64,000 nucleotides of DNA from Sipunculus nudus (taxonomy: Eukaryota; Annelida; Sipuncula; Golfingiida; Sipunculidae): assembly GCA_026874595.1 (NCBI GenBank), contig CM049306.1:79324142-79388141 (forward strand). Reading direction: 5' to 3'. Shown here in pieces: positions 34,994 through 46,002 of this stretch (position 1 is the first letter of the stretch; every line of letters begins with the position of its first letter). Position numbers and translations under genes: made by a program. The notes beneath the pieces were generated by a model. The model did not search any database. It was not told the origin of the DNA and was given only the letters and a program-made list of their open reading frames with translations.

Positions 34994-36005
34994 ATATTTA
35001 ACGAATTACGGGCTGAAAACTTGATTTTTAAGCACTCAGTGAGTCAGATAGGGCACATATTGTTTCCATTTGGCCTAGAATCTTGTAACCTGACTTTCAG
35101 GGAGGCCCATAAAAATATCCTTGGACACCTGAAATAAATTCATTGTGACCTATTTTCTGTGAAAGAACATAATTTTAACCCTCTATTAGTCAGATGGGCA
35201 GACCTTGTAGCAGCTGGATGAAGCATTAGGTCACTGTAACCTACCGGTATATCTAAGGTCTATTTGCAAAATGCATGATTTTAAGCACTCTAGAGTCATT
35301 TTACCCATTGTTCAAGGAACCAGCTGAGCGTCATCGCCTATAGGCCACCTGTTTATGCATTACAACGGCGAGTTCAGTTTTGTTATACTGCCAGCAACCC
35401 GACCTCGCAACAAGTGACCCGTTGGTCATGACATTCAGCTGATAAGAACAGTCTATAATGTTGAAATGTTAAAGTGCTAAAAGCACAAAAGTACACATTA
35501 CTCGCACAAGATAGGTCACAGTGGCCAAAATTATGGTATGCGCCAATATTTACCAAAGACCTATCTGGATATTAGGTTAAAGAAATAATTTCTAGGTCAA
35601 GCGGTAATGATTTATGCCCTGTTAACTCCTGGCCAGCTGTAATTTCTTATTACATAAACATACAATAAAGATATGCGTGAAAATATGGAAAATGTATCCG
35701 CTAGACCAAGAATCATCTTACATCACACCCATGGACTTCCATAAAAGAATCTACTTGGAAACCTGAAATAAGGTCACTGTGGCTTAAATCCTATGAGCTA
35801 TGTACATCCAGGGAGGTCCTAGGCAAATCTCCTTGGAAGCCTGAAATTAGGTCATAGTGACCCAAGTTTTGTGAACTACAGGCCAAAAATATGATTTTGA
35901 GCATCACTCAGTCAGACCGGGCACAAATTGTATCCGCTAGCCCTATAATCTTCTAACGCTATACCCATGGAGGTCCATTAAAAATCTCCTTCGAAACGTG
36001 AAATT

Positions 36006-36020
36006 AGGTCACTGTGACCT
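36006..36020. promoter_or_regulatory. Perfect IR3 palindrome AGGTCACTGTGACCT
   Basis: Second exact estrogen-response-type palindrome in the repeat. One-mismatch versions lie at 35,228-35,242 and 35,849-35,863. The unit holding this one is missing from duplication copy B. Confidence 0.4.
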
Positions 36021-36536
36021 AAATCTTTTGAGCTATGGAGCTCGAAAGTACTCTCCAGAATATTTAAAAATGTGATACAAAAGCTCCAGTATCTGAATAA
36101 CTAATGCATTAATTGCAATTATTCTTTTCATGAATATTGATTTTTTTTTAATTTTTTTTTGGGTAAAGGTAACCGCCTCCATTTTTTAATGCTTACTTAA
36201 CTACATATGTGTACATCTGCAGAATTCCAATCTGGCTTCGTACTACGTGACAGGGCAGTATCACATGCTTCCTCTCATTTTATATCCTTGCGTTAACCAG
36301 GCAGGTGACTACTGCACCTGCGGACCCTGGGTGCGTAATCATCCCCATTATTGGGTCATACTACCGAGACCCCGAAAGGCGCACTCGTTTGCGAGTGAAA
36401 TGCGGCCGTTGGGCCGTTGTTAAAATATCGCATGGATCTGTCTGAAATGTGGCAGGCCTATTTATCATAGATAGCCCTTTCAACTGTGGAAGACTGGTGG
36501 CGCCATCTACATTTTCTTTTTTTTTATTACGCATTA

Positions 36537-36538
36537 TA

Positions 36539-36574
<36 letters not shown>

Positions 36575-36575
36575 T
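36537..36575. repeat. (ATT)n microsatellite
   Basis: About 13 units. The copy B tract at 47,249-47,280 is shorter and has one ATC. Confidence 0.9.
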
Positions 36576-36862
36576 TGTACTCAGAAATCACAGCTGGCCA
36601 ACAGTTATCAAGGCACAAATCGTAACTGCTGATGCAAAAACGTTGCAAGACCCTGCGAGGAAATTGATATTAAATAAAATGATTATAGGTCGAACGGTTA
36701 CAATTTGTGACTTTTCGAGCGGACGGACGGACGACGGACAAATGATGATCGCTTAAGCTCAGATGACCATAGTTAATCTGAGATAAAAACCGGGGAAAAA
36801 CTGTGAGTATTTAAGAAATCTTTCTTTCACTGGGCATATCAATTATTCAGTAGAACTTCTGT

Positions 36863-36891
36863 TTAAGGCCACTCTTGGGAAGTGGCCTTAA
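36863..36891. repeat. Perfect hairpin, 11-bp arms, copy A
   Basis: TTAAGGCCACT, loop CTTGGGA, then AGTGGCCTTAA. It is kept without change in copy B at 47,578-47,606. Confidence 0.85.
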
Positions 36892-37825
36892 TATAGCAAG
36901 AGACCAGGCGTGAGGACTGGCATTGAGAGACGTCAGCATTTTTCTGTTTCATAACCTGAATTATTTTCACTTACTGTTTGTCGGTTCGATCAAATCTTGT
37001 TTCCAGTTGTCAGTTTGCGTGTGGTGGTCGTGTGACCAGGTACAAGCACGAAGAAAGGTAAAATTCCTCAGTTTGTCTTTTCCTTCTTTTTTTTGGTGAC
37101 TTAATGATAAGGACTAACTAATTAGCATATGTTAATTAACTGCCCAAACACGATAATAAAGCGCCAATGCACACAGCTTAAGGACAAACAAACACACTCG
37201 GGTGTAAACCGGGCCATAGCGCATACTAATGAGGTTGAACCGAGCGTTGAGACTTGGCTAGCTGTCAATCATGTTCCCGTCCTAATGGTAGACCTAAATA
37301 AGGCACTCGTTGGTAAATATGAATGTTGAGCATAATAATAATGCAAAACAGGGTCTCTGGACATGCAAATCACCGAGCTCCGATCACTGGCCGTAATCCT
37401 GGCGAAAACTTGCCATCCGGTTCCCGTAATATGGATTAGAGGAGGCGTTACCGTAATGGACAACAAATCGATCATGAAATGTACCGGCGTAATACTCGGG
37501 ACCAGGAATTCTTACCGTTATTGAGGCGTGCCAGTAAGTAGGAGTTGTACATTAAATATTGGGATGGTTCCCTCTTTGAAATATAATTGTATCCGCTAAT
37601 ATTTCATTTCCCTATATACCTTTACACATGCATTTAAACTAAACTTTGACCGGCTGCGATCAGTGGCGCGAAAGAAAACATAATACAGCCTCCGGTGCTA
37701 CCATAATAAAAGAAGATGGCAACCTAAGTAAATTTATTTATAATTCATTCCAAGTGAATTCTGCTCAACTGATTGCCAGTGTTATCGTATACACAATATC
37801 TCCGGTCAAGTGGTAGGTCTTATTA
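36892..37825. other. Intergenic DNA in unit A, no gene recognised
   Basis: Well conserved with 47,607-48,542 in unit B. A 66-codon frame at 37,129 is kept with one changed residue, but the surrounding DNA is equally conserved, so this is not evidence of coding. It holds an ATGCAAAT octamer near 37,363. Confidence 0.4.
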
Positions 37826-38161
37826 GGCCAAAATAAAAAAAAAGGTATGGTGCACTTTTTTTCAGAAATCAATGCGGGCGGGCGGTTTTTTTTTTTTATT
37901 TTTAATTTTTTGCTATGTTTCGATAAAAATGACAAATGATTAGGGAAAAGCGTGATAATAACAGATTTATTTTGCTAAACAAGTAAAAGCCCTAAATAAA
38001 AAAAGGAAATTGTATGATTTTATCACCTTGAAAGAAATGTCCGAGCGGTTGCAGCACAAAATTGGTAGGTTTCTATTGAAAATCAAAATAAAAATGTTTA
38101 ATGCGGGGGTTTAAAATTGATGCGGGCGGTGCCTGAGTACCATACCTTTTATTTTTTGGCC
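37826..38161. mobile_element. PIF/Harbinger-type MITE, copy A
   Basis: The ends GGCCAAAATAAAAA and GGCCAAAAAATAAAA are inverted, continue to AAAGGTATGGT, and are flanked by TTA on both sides (37,823-37,825 and 38,162-38,164). Both inner flanks carry a GCGGGCGG word. No coding capacity. Confidence 0.75.
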
Positions 38162-38854
38162 TTATGATAACCGGATACCTATGTATTGTATTTATCACAC
38201 ACAGGGATGACAGAATTAGAGCAGATGAGAAAAGAAACTTGTCAACTGGAGCGATTTCGCTGGGATACGGTCACAATGGACAAATGGCTAATAAGATAAT
38301 TCACATTTAATCAGGTGACTATGTAAAAGTATGATAACCATGGTATAACCTTGGATGGTTTTGTCTGTGTGCGCAGAAAAAAAACAAAAGTTTGGCGCCT
38401 TTGTTTAAACTAGCTGAATGAACTCTTTCTCTCATATCTCGATCTCTCTCTCACACACAAACACACACTATATATCTTCCGGATACCCTATAGTGTTCGG
38501 GTGCACAGTCAGATTCCTACGTCATCTACACTTTAAAGCTGGCTTCATGTCAGGCTTAAAAAACAATTTGTTAGACAAGAAGCACTGAGCAGAGCACATG
38601 CAAGGTGTCTCTTTACACTGTTATCATCAATCCTACAAGAGCCTTCGACGCTATCAACAAGATGATTCTTTGCATTATCCTTTGGTGTATCGGATGTCAA
38701 CAGACATTTGTTAAGAATATTGGTAAGAATATTGTGTAATGGGCGGTGCACCCGACATAGTCAACACCTTCATCTGCTTACTGTCTACAGGAGATTGACG
38801 TCATGAAATAGATGGACCTCTGGTATCATCTAGATGGCTACTCTCGTACTACCT

Positions 38855-40976
38855 CAGGGGCGTAGCCAGAGGGGGACCGCAGGGGGCCATGCACCCCCCC
38901 CCCCAAATCCTGGTGGTATCTTTACTCCCCGTCTTCCCGGAATATCACTCAGTCTAATAATGATAAACATTTTTAAAACACAACCATGAAAATCCATGTC
39001 ACTGATATCTGCAGTTTCGGGACTTATTTTCTATACATTTTATTAGGTTTGATCCTGCAGACATTTTTTTGGCTCAGCTGACTACGATCATCTGAGCTAT
39101 ATAGCTATGGTCCTGCCTTCCGTCGGTTAACATGTAAACCGTTTTAAATTGCTGGAGCTAGGAATACAAAATTCAATATTCAGTTAGATGTCATTAAGCT
39201 CTCCTACCAAACCCAAAACTGGGTCACTGCGACTTTGTTCCCTTGAAAAAATTAAGGAAAAACCTCCGTTTTCCAGTAAAAGCCTGCTGTTACACTTCAA
39301 TAGTTTCCTTTTTTAAAATAACAAACGTTTTGTTCATATTTGGCATAGATAATCCTCTATAGATTTCCTGTGTACATGCATAAAATTAGTCAATACAAAT
39401 TGGCATAATTTTTAGAAGTTATGGATCTGAACATAATGTACCTTGTCAAAACATCAGGAAATATGTTTTCTCAATAAACAAGGAAACTGTTAAAGCTTAA
39501 AGCTTTTTTTTCAAGGATAAAAGTTTATCTAATCAAACTTTAATCGTATGCCAGAAGATAGATCAGATATTTTTTTCAAGTTATTAGCATAAATATAATA
39601 CTAGTAACTATACCTTAAATTTTTACCCAAATTTGACCATGGACATTTTTTACCCTGTAAGAACTGATCATTTTTTTTTCACAGAAAAAAAACACATCAT
39701 GATTTATTCTATTGAAATCTGAAAGAAATTATTCAATTACAGTAGCTTTTATTCAAGTTTTCAGACACCATGTGTAGTATAGTTTATAACAAGTCAACCC
39801 AGCCCGGGAAGGTGCAGTGAGTGTCGGAGCCCTCACCTAGTCACCTGTATTGGAACTTACTTCAAACAACGCAGCTAGTTCCCGCTGCTCAGCAGAGCTA
39901 GGCTTCTCCTACAACCCCCCCCCCCCCCTTCTCAATGGAGAGGATGTATAAATAAGTTATGTTATATGTTATTATTTTCTAGGTTAAATTAATTTTTTTC
40001 TAGACTTTTTATAGATAGTGGATTTTTTGAGTGCACATTGAATTATTAGTGTTTGGTTTTGCTGTAAAAGATTGAATGTACATGTTGAGAGGAATTAATT
40101 GCTCCAGAAGAGGTCAAAACTGTTTGCTTTTATTTTTTAACATGTGTGTCAGTATATAATTATAGTTGAGTTAATATTTAGCATAATGATGTTATTTGTT
40201 CCTAATCTAAGCAGGAGTGCCTATACCTGATTTGAAAAGGGTATTTCTTACCAATTTTACTCATTTTTTTATTTTAGTAAATAAAATGAAGCATGTACAT
40301 TGAACTAAAAACCCTATGTATAAACCTTTTTTGGGGAATAGTGATTCAAGGAATAATCTAGAATATACCATATTTTAGCGTTTCATCTTTAAAAAATAAT
40401 TTTCTTTTCAGTTAAGTAAAAGCACTTTATGATTTTAAAAAAAAAGTAGTAAAATAAATTTGTATGCTCAATCTGATATGACCAAACTGAGGATAAATAA
40501 TGATGCAGCTTATAATTCTAAATTAACCTATATTTGCAATTTTTTTGGTATTACATAATTGTCATATTTGTAAATATGAAAATTCAATATGATAACATTT
40601 ATTCATTAAAAAATCGTGACTTCCCTGCCAAACATGGACATGCTAAAAAATGTTTTAATATTAATATAAAATTTCCCTGTCTCAGCAGAAAGTGAAATAA
40701 ACCTATCAGTCGTTTTTGTCAATTTGTGTCTATCTGTAAATATTTCTTATGCAACACGGTATCTCGGAAACCTATACTGCATGGTTCCATGGTAGTCATG
40801 TCAGATTATTAGTTTGGCAATCAAATATTTGGTATTTGATTATCACCAACAACAGGATCATGTTCTCTGAATTTTGGTAATACTAATATATAAAAACAAT
40901 AACAATGGGAATAAGTATATTTTACATTTGCTTACAACTTCCAAAATATACCTGACCGCCGTGACCCATGGGTCCC

Positions 40977-41026
<50 letters not shown>

Positions 41027-41077
41027 TGCCTTTGCCAAATATTTCGGCCCCCTCCCTCAATCCTAGCTACGCCCCTG
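38855..41077. mobile_element. hAT-like non-autonomous element, copy A
   Basis: The left end CAGGGGCGTAGCCAG and the reversed right end CAGGGGCGTAGCTAG differ at one base. Next to the ends are G/C-runs. The interior is AT-rich, has no transposase and holds a fragment of the GCTCAGCTGACTACGATCATCTGAGCT repeat family at 39,072, and a TA microsatellite at 40,979-41,022. The 8-bp flanks do not match, so the target duplication is eroded or the ends have shifted. Confidence 0.6.
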
Positions 41078-41860
41078 CGACCGCTCCTTTTATCCAGAAC
41101 AAAGACCCCATTAAGATCCTCCATGAAACACTTTGCACCTCAGATCGTGCGCTCATGACAACAGCCACTCATGACCACAGCCATGATACACACGACTAAG
41201 GATTATTGGACTGATAACCTACTTTAAGTCTTTACACTAGTCTGTATACAGACATCCACACTTTAGAGCTGGCTTCATGTCAGTGGCTGTCTATCAATCA
41301 TTCTTCGATATGTAAGTTCTGGAGACGCCCAAAACCCCATCCGTCCATTTAAATAGGCCTATCGGAACAGGCTATAGTACTGCACTGCAATGGGGATCCT
41401 TCCTATTGCACTGCCATCGGTGCCAACAGCCACGAAAGAAGTGGTAACCAACCCAAGCATAAGGCAGCGGCATCATGAGATCAAAGTACATGGAAAGCGC
41501 CATCTATCGCGATTCAGGAAATGTACGGGAAAATAAAATAAAATTCAAACCGACAGAAATTGGTATAAACAGGCAAATTTCTCCTTCTTTTTTGATTAAA
41601 AATACTCCTTTTTTAACATGACACACCTGTATCTCTCCTAATTACAGCCATAGGAGAATATCAAATTGCCAAGATATATGGTCATGCCAGAGTTCTTATT
41701 TACTCACGCCATGCAGTAGGTCACATATTTTCTATGGTCTTTGGCCGACGTCAGGTGCCGTTTTTTGTTTTGCAGATAACACCAACGGTCCAGTCAATAA
41801 CCACGGTTGTTTAGTACATAGTTTTGTCACAAGCAGGTTTGCTTCTGACGAGTAGAAATC
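41078..41860 (+). promoter_or_regulatory. Upstream region of ADGF copy A
   Basis: No clear TATA box is seen. AGCGCCATCTATCG at 41,496-41,509 resembles the reverse form of a CTCF/insulator core and is kept at 52,220-52,233 in copy B. The transcription start is unknown. Confidence 0.25.
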
Positions 41861-44800
41861 ATGGGGGTGCAACATGTGGTATCGCTGGCAGCACTTTTCA
41901 CTTTGCTAGTCGCAGCAAGTTGTTTCCCCAGAAATGAGTATGAATACGCGATTAACCGAGACTGGCTGAAGTTTGAGGAGAGCCTTTTCCGACTGAAAGA
42001 TACGACATTGACTCCGGTACGTACTATGTATTTTTAATCCAGCAAACTTAACATTATCGGTCGGTCATATTTCTTCTTTTTCAATCATCTATTTAATTTA
42101 TGTACGACACTAACGAGTTATTGAACGTGTATCGTAGGAAAAATCACCTTCATTGCCTTCATTAGGGCAATTTATGGCAGCAGGATTATAAATTATGTGT
42201 GTTAAAGTTACAAATAAACTTGACATGTTGCGTTTAAAGTTCCCAAAAACGTAGCATAAATTGCTTTGTATGTTTGTGCAGCAATAACCACAAATGACTT
42301 TAAATGGCGCCCAAAAGAGATCAATGTTCGTCTTAAGGATCAGCATGATAAAGAACTGATATAGGATCACTCCGAGACTATTTATGGCTGCCTCCGCCTG
42401 TCCTTGGCATATTGCACTTCCTCATTAATATTATTTCTATGCGATTTTGGGGAGCGTTGTGGTCGATAGTAAAGAGCAATGCTGCAGCCTTTGATCTCTG
42501 ATTAAACAGGCAACAGTAAATAGTAGTAGTTGTGGCTGATTCCTGCTCTCCGGTTTTAACTATGTGATGATGCATCGTCCGCCGTCCACTGTCATTTTCC
42601 TACTTTTTGTCCGCAAGGAAGCATCTTGCTAATCGCTGAAACAGTTTGCATTTAGCGTACACTTAAAGCACGGTTTTCTCTGCTGTTTTCCAACGCTTCT
42701 TATTAAAATACAGTCACCACACGGTGAATTACACTTACAGACACTTAAGTTGTTTATTTTTCAATCAAAAGATGTATTGCAGACACACCAGTTTTTACCA
42801 TAATAAGCAAAGATGCTGAATATGTTTCATTTTAGGATGAGGCCACAGTAGACCAGTACCTGAGTTACCTGAAATGGCAGGAGTTTCAGGCCACACGGCC
42901 GGCAATCCCGCCCCTTCGGCCAATAGAGGAAACCCTTCCATACATCCTGCAATCTGAACTTTTTCAAGTCTTAAAACCACTGCCGAAAGGAGGTGATATG
43001 CATGGCCATGAGAGTGAGTATACATGCAAACACAACAAACATATGATTGTGTCCTTCAGAGCGGATAACTCTTAATCTTCTGTCTGGGAAAACCAATAAT
43101 TACCTCATATTAAGCAATTTTGAAATGTTTATATATCGCTTATTTTCTTTTTTTTTATAGATCATATGTTGAGTAAACGAGTGCTACTTGACATAGTTTG
43201 GGAATCGGAAGATTTTCAGCACCTGTACATGTTACCTGAGAATGCATCAACTCCGTATCGGCTCGACTTCTTCATTAATCCTCCAGAAGGGGAAGGCTGG
43301 TTTAACGTCAGAGACAGCGGTTTATCCAAAGAAGACATCTACCGGACCCAAGTGTTCATTGAAATCATGGACGACAATGCCAAACGGTACCCCACGGACA
43401 GCCGGGAACGATGGAAGCAAATGAATCCTCTTTGGGGTAGAGGTTCGTATCAGCTAATCAGCAATGTTAAGATCAGACCAGAGTACGTGTGGAAAATGTT
43501 AGAGACTGCAATGGAAGATGGGGTACAATACATGGAGACTCGACGTAGTTTGGGAGGTTATATGTACGTGCTGGACCCCTCTCCAGAATACGAACCAAAC
43601 AACGGTAAACATGTAATTGATGTGTATGATGGAGAACTCGATGTCAATATTACCTTTGATGTGGTGTCAAATTTTACACAACACCATCCGTCCTTCATTG
43701 GTTATAAGAATATCATACATTCGAGTCGCTGGAGACCCGCAGACCAGATACAACAAGAATTAGAACGCGCGCTCAGATTCCATCAGAAGTTTCCAGATAA
43801 AATCGTTGGCTACGATCTGGTGTCAGAAGAGGATAATGGCCGTTCCCACCTCTTCTTCTTGAAGAACTTTCTAACCCTTTACGATGATCAGACACAAAGA
43901 AGTAAGTTTGATTTGTACTTACACACAGCAGAGACTAATTTCCCAAATGACTTGCGCACGAGTGACCCTGACGACGACCCAGTTGCAACTTTGGAGAATA
44001 CATATGAATCTATCCTCCTTGGTGCAAACAGAGTGGGTCACGGCATTGGTTTCTTCAAGCATCCGTATTTACTGGAGATTATCAAGGAGAGGCGAGTTGC
44101 CATAGAAACATGCCCAGTCAGCAATCAGCTTCTTGGATTTATGGCAGATTTGCGAAATCACCCTGCACTGAACTACATCCGCTCTGGGATACCTGTTGTT
44201 ATGGGATCAGACGATCCTGGGACCTTTGGGTACGACCATTTCACCGTCGATTGGTACATGGCTTATTTGGGATGGGGCCTCGACTTGGCCGACCTTAGGC
44301 AGTTAGCAAGAGATTCGTTAAACCACAGTGCTCTGGACGTGCAGGAGAAAGTTGAAGCCTTCATCAAATGGGAACTCAGTTGGACGCAGTTCATCACAGA
44401 CACACGAGTTCGCGCCTGTTCCACAACCTTTCCTGGTCCTCCAGTGTTTTCTCGCATACTTCCTGATGAAGGAAGTCTGGATGATCCTACGAAGGTCTAT
44501 ATATTTGGCCATGGATTTGAAATTGGTATTTGCAGAATTGTGCTCTGCCGGTTCGGGGACCTTATATCTCCAGCTACTAGATTGGTATCAAATCAGCTGA
44601 TCATCTGCGATTCTCCAGTGCCCATTGCATCAAAAATAAAGGAAGAATCGAATGACTACAGATATCATCCGAAATTTGGTTTCTTGACGAAAGGCTCTCA
44701 GAAGACTAATAAACAGGACACCACTGTTCCAGTGCTGGTTTCATTTGACGGAGGCCAGAACTTTGTCGATGTGGGTCACAACTTCACATATAGATACAAC

Positions 44801-44905
44801 ACGTATATACCACAACAGAATGAGGTGCACTCTCGGGGCACGGCCTTGGGTTCACTTATTGGTTTTACTGTTCTTTTAATCCCATTGGTTAATTATCTGA
44901 TCTAA
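41861..44905 (+). CDS. ADGF/ADA2-type adenosine deaminase with TIG domain, copy A (3 exons)
   Basis: Predicted secreted or surface adenosine deaminase converting adenosine to inosine outside the cell. Exons by my reading: 41861-42016, 42836-43013 and 43161-44905, with introns GTACGT...TTTTAG and GTGAGT...TTATAG; the frame is kept, giving 692 residues. Residues 1-23 form a signal peptide (VVSLAALFTLLVAASC core). Residues 24-107 match the ADGF N-terminal domain. Zinc and catalytic residues are present: H108 and H110 in KGGDMHGH, H366 and E369 in LHTAE, H405 in RVGHGI, D462 and D463 in GSDDP. The usual HAGE is HTAE here. Residues about 539-657 look like an IPT/TIG fold (VYIFGHGF, ICDSP, VLVSFDGG, FTYRY). 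The last 20 residues are hydrophobic (GPI signal or membrane anchor). Usual ADGFs are about 500-550 residues, so the C-terminal part is extra. The start is the ATG that gives a signal peptide and joins in phase. Confidence 0.9.
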
Positions 44906-45043
44906 TTAAAATTAAAAAGAAGCCACAGCTTGGTTCCACAATTAGCGGAGCTACCAGTAACACATAATGTGATCGGTCAGTGGCAATGTAACCTTCCATT
45001 ATCTCGGATATTTTACTATGATTGTTCCCCATTCGTACAGTCA

Positions 45044-45559
45044 TTAAAGGGGCCCAACCACCTATAAAGCATGTTGAATTAACATGAAAAAAAGCTGCTT
45101 CCCTTTAAAATAAAGTCTGAACCTGCAAAAATATTGCCTTGAAATCGTTTGCTTACTCCTGTAAACGAGTGTTAAAAACGAGACCGGGCGCGATCATATG
45201 TGTCAACATAAACACAGCGCCTTGGGCTGTGTGCTTTGCAGAGCCACAATACGTGTCAATCAGGAGGTCCCCTAACTGACTTAGCCCAAAAAAATATAAT
45301 ACATGTTCCCGGAGGGTGAAACACCGCATTTTGTGGCTCCCAATTGGAACACCAGTCACGCGGCCTTGTTATCTTAAACATACACACGTGGACTGTGTTT
45401 ATCAACACGCAGAGCCATTACAAGGGGATAAAGAGCCGTGTGCGAGGTACTGAGGTTGGTTGCTGGGATGGTTTTGCTGGGATACTTTCGTATAAAGCAA
45501 AACTGAACTGATAGTGTGAAAGAATAGGCTCAATATTGCTCCTGATTATGTCTCTTTAA
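45044..45559. mobile_element. TTAA-flanked MITE downstream of ADGF copy A
   Basis: The left end TTAAAGGGGCCCAACCACC and the reversed right end TTAAAGAGACATAATCAGG form weak inverted ends at TTAA. The left end is shared with the MITE at 58,616. The first AATAAA after the ADGF stop (45,109-45,114) lies inside it. Confidence 0.55.
45109..45114 (+). terminator. AATAAA, likely poly(A) signal of ADGF copy A
   Basis: First canonical hexamer after the stop codon, about 205 bp downstream; another lies at 45,656. An ATTAAA variant overlaps the stop region. Confidence 0.4.
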
Positions 45560-45987
45560 GTTCGGAAAGAAAGACTGAAGCGTCTTTCAGTTTACATATC
45601 TGTATAAGAGAAACAGGAATAATACTATGTATATATAACCAAATCATTAGTACAAAATAAAGTAGACTTTACATATCCTCTCTAGCTATTCGTCTCGTAT
45701 GTACCCCCCCCCCCCCCCCAGAATAATTAAAAAATTGATACAAAAGCTCCAGTATCTGTATAACCAATTCACTTATCGCCATTTTTCTTTGCATGTATAT
45801 TGATCATGGGGTGTTACATCAGTTCCTGTACACTGGTGGTGCCACCTGTATTTCTTGGTCTATTTTCGAGACCTTCAAATGAAGCGGTCATTTGGTAACA
45901 GGATACAAGTCGTAACCAATTGACCTAGAAAATTCTAACTAGATATCCTTCGAGTTTCTAGGCAACTCTCCTTGGAAACCTGAAATT

Positions 45988-46002
45988 AGGTCATAATGAC
46001 CT
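45988..46002. promoter_or_regulatory. Perfect IR3 palindrome, copy B
   Basis: Duplicate of 34,979-34,993. Confidence 0.4.

Larger units (their letters stand above)
33830..36788. mobile_element. TIR-bounded repeat element built of diverged tandem units
   Basis: The left end (GTCACCTGAGCTATTGCGATCA near 33,853) and the reversed right end (GTCATCTGAGCTTAAGCGATCA near 36,765) form inverted ends that then run into GTCCGTCC-rich DNA on both sides. Between them lie repeated units of about 320-330 bp. They carry ACCTAGAAAATTCTAAC, TGAAATTAGGTCA, AAAGCTCCAGTATCTGAATAA and GGCGCCACCTGT phrases, mostly non-coding. The start of the 11-kb duplication lies inside this element, so the second unit has only its right part (45,672-47,480). 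Confidence 0.65.
34667..45671 (+). repeat. Segmental tandem duplication, unit A (about 11.0 kb)
   Basis: The sequence from CATATCCTCTCTAG at 34,667 recurs in the same orientation from 45,672 (offset 11,005). It contains part of the TIR-bounded repeat, a Harbinger MITE, a hAT-like element, the ADGF gene and a TTAA MITE. Similarity is high throughout, with small indels. Confidence 0.95.

Noticed and set aside
37129..37329. 66-codon frame conserved between duplication units (also 47,846-48,046)
   Set aside because: The whole 11-kb unit is conserved to the same degree, so conservation is not evidence of coding.
38855..41077. 8-bp target duplication for the CAGGGGCGTAGC element
   Set aside because: TACTACCT and CGACCGCT do not match, so I do not claim a duplication although the ends look like hAT.
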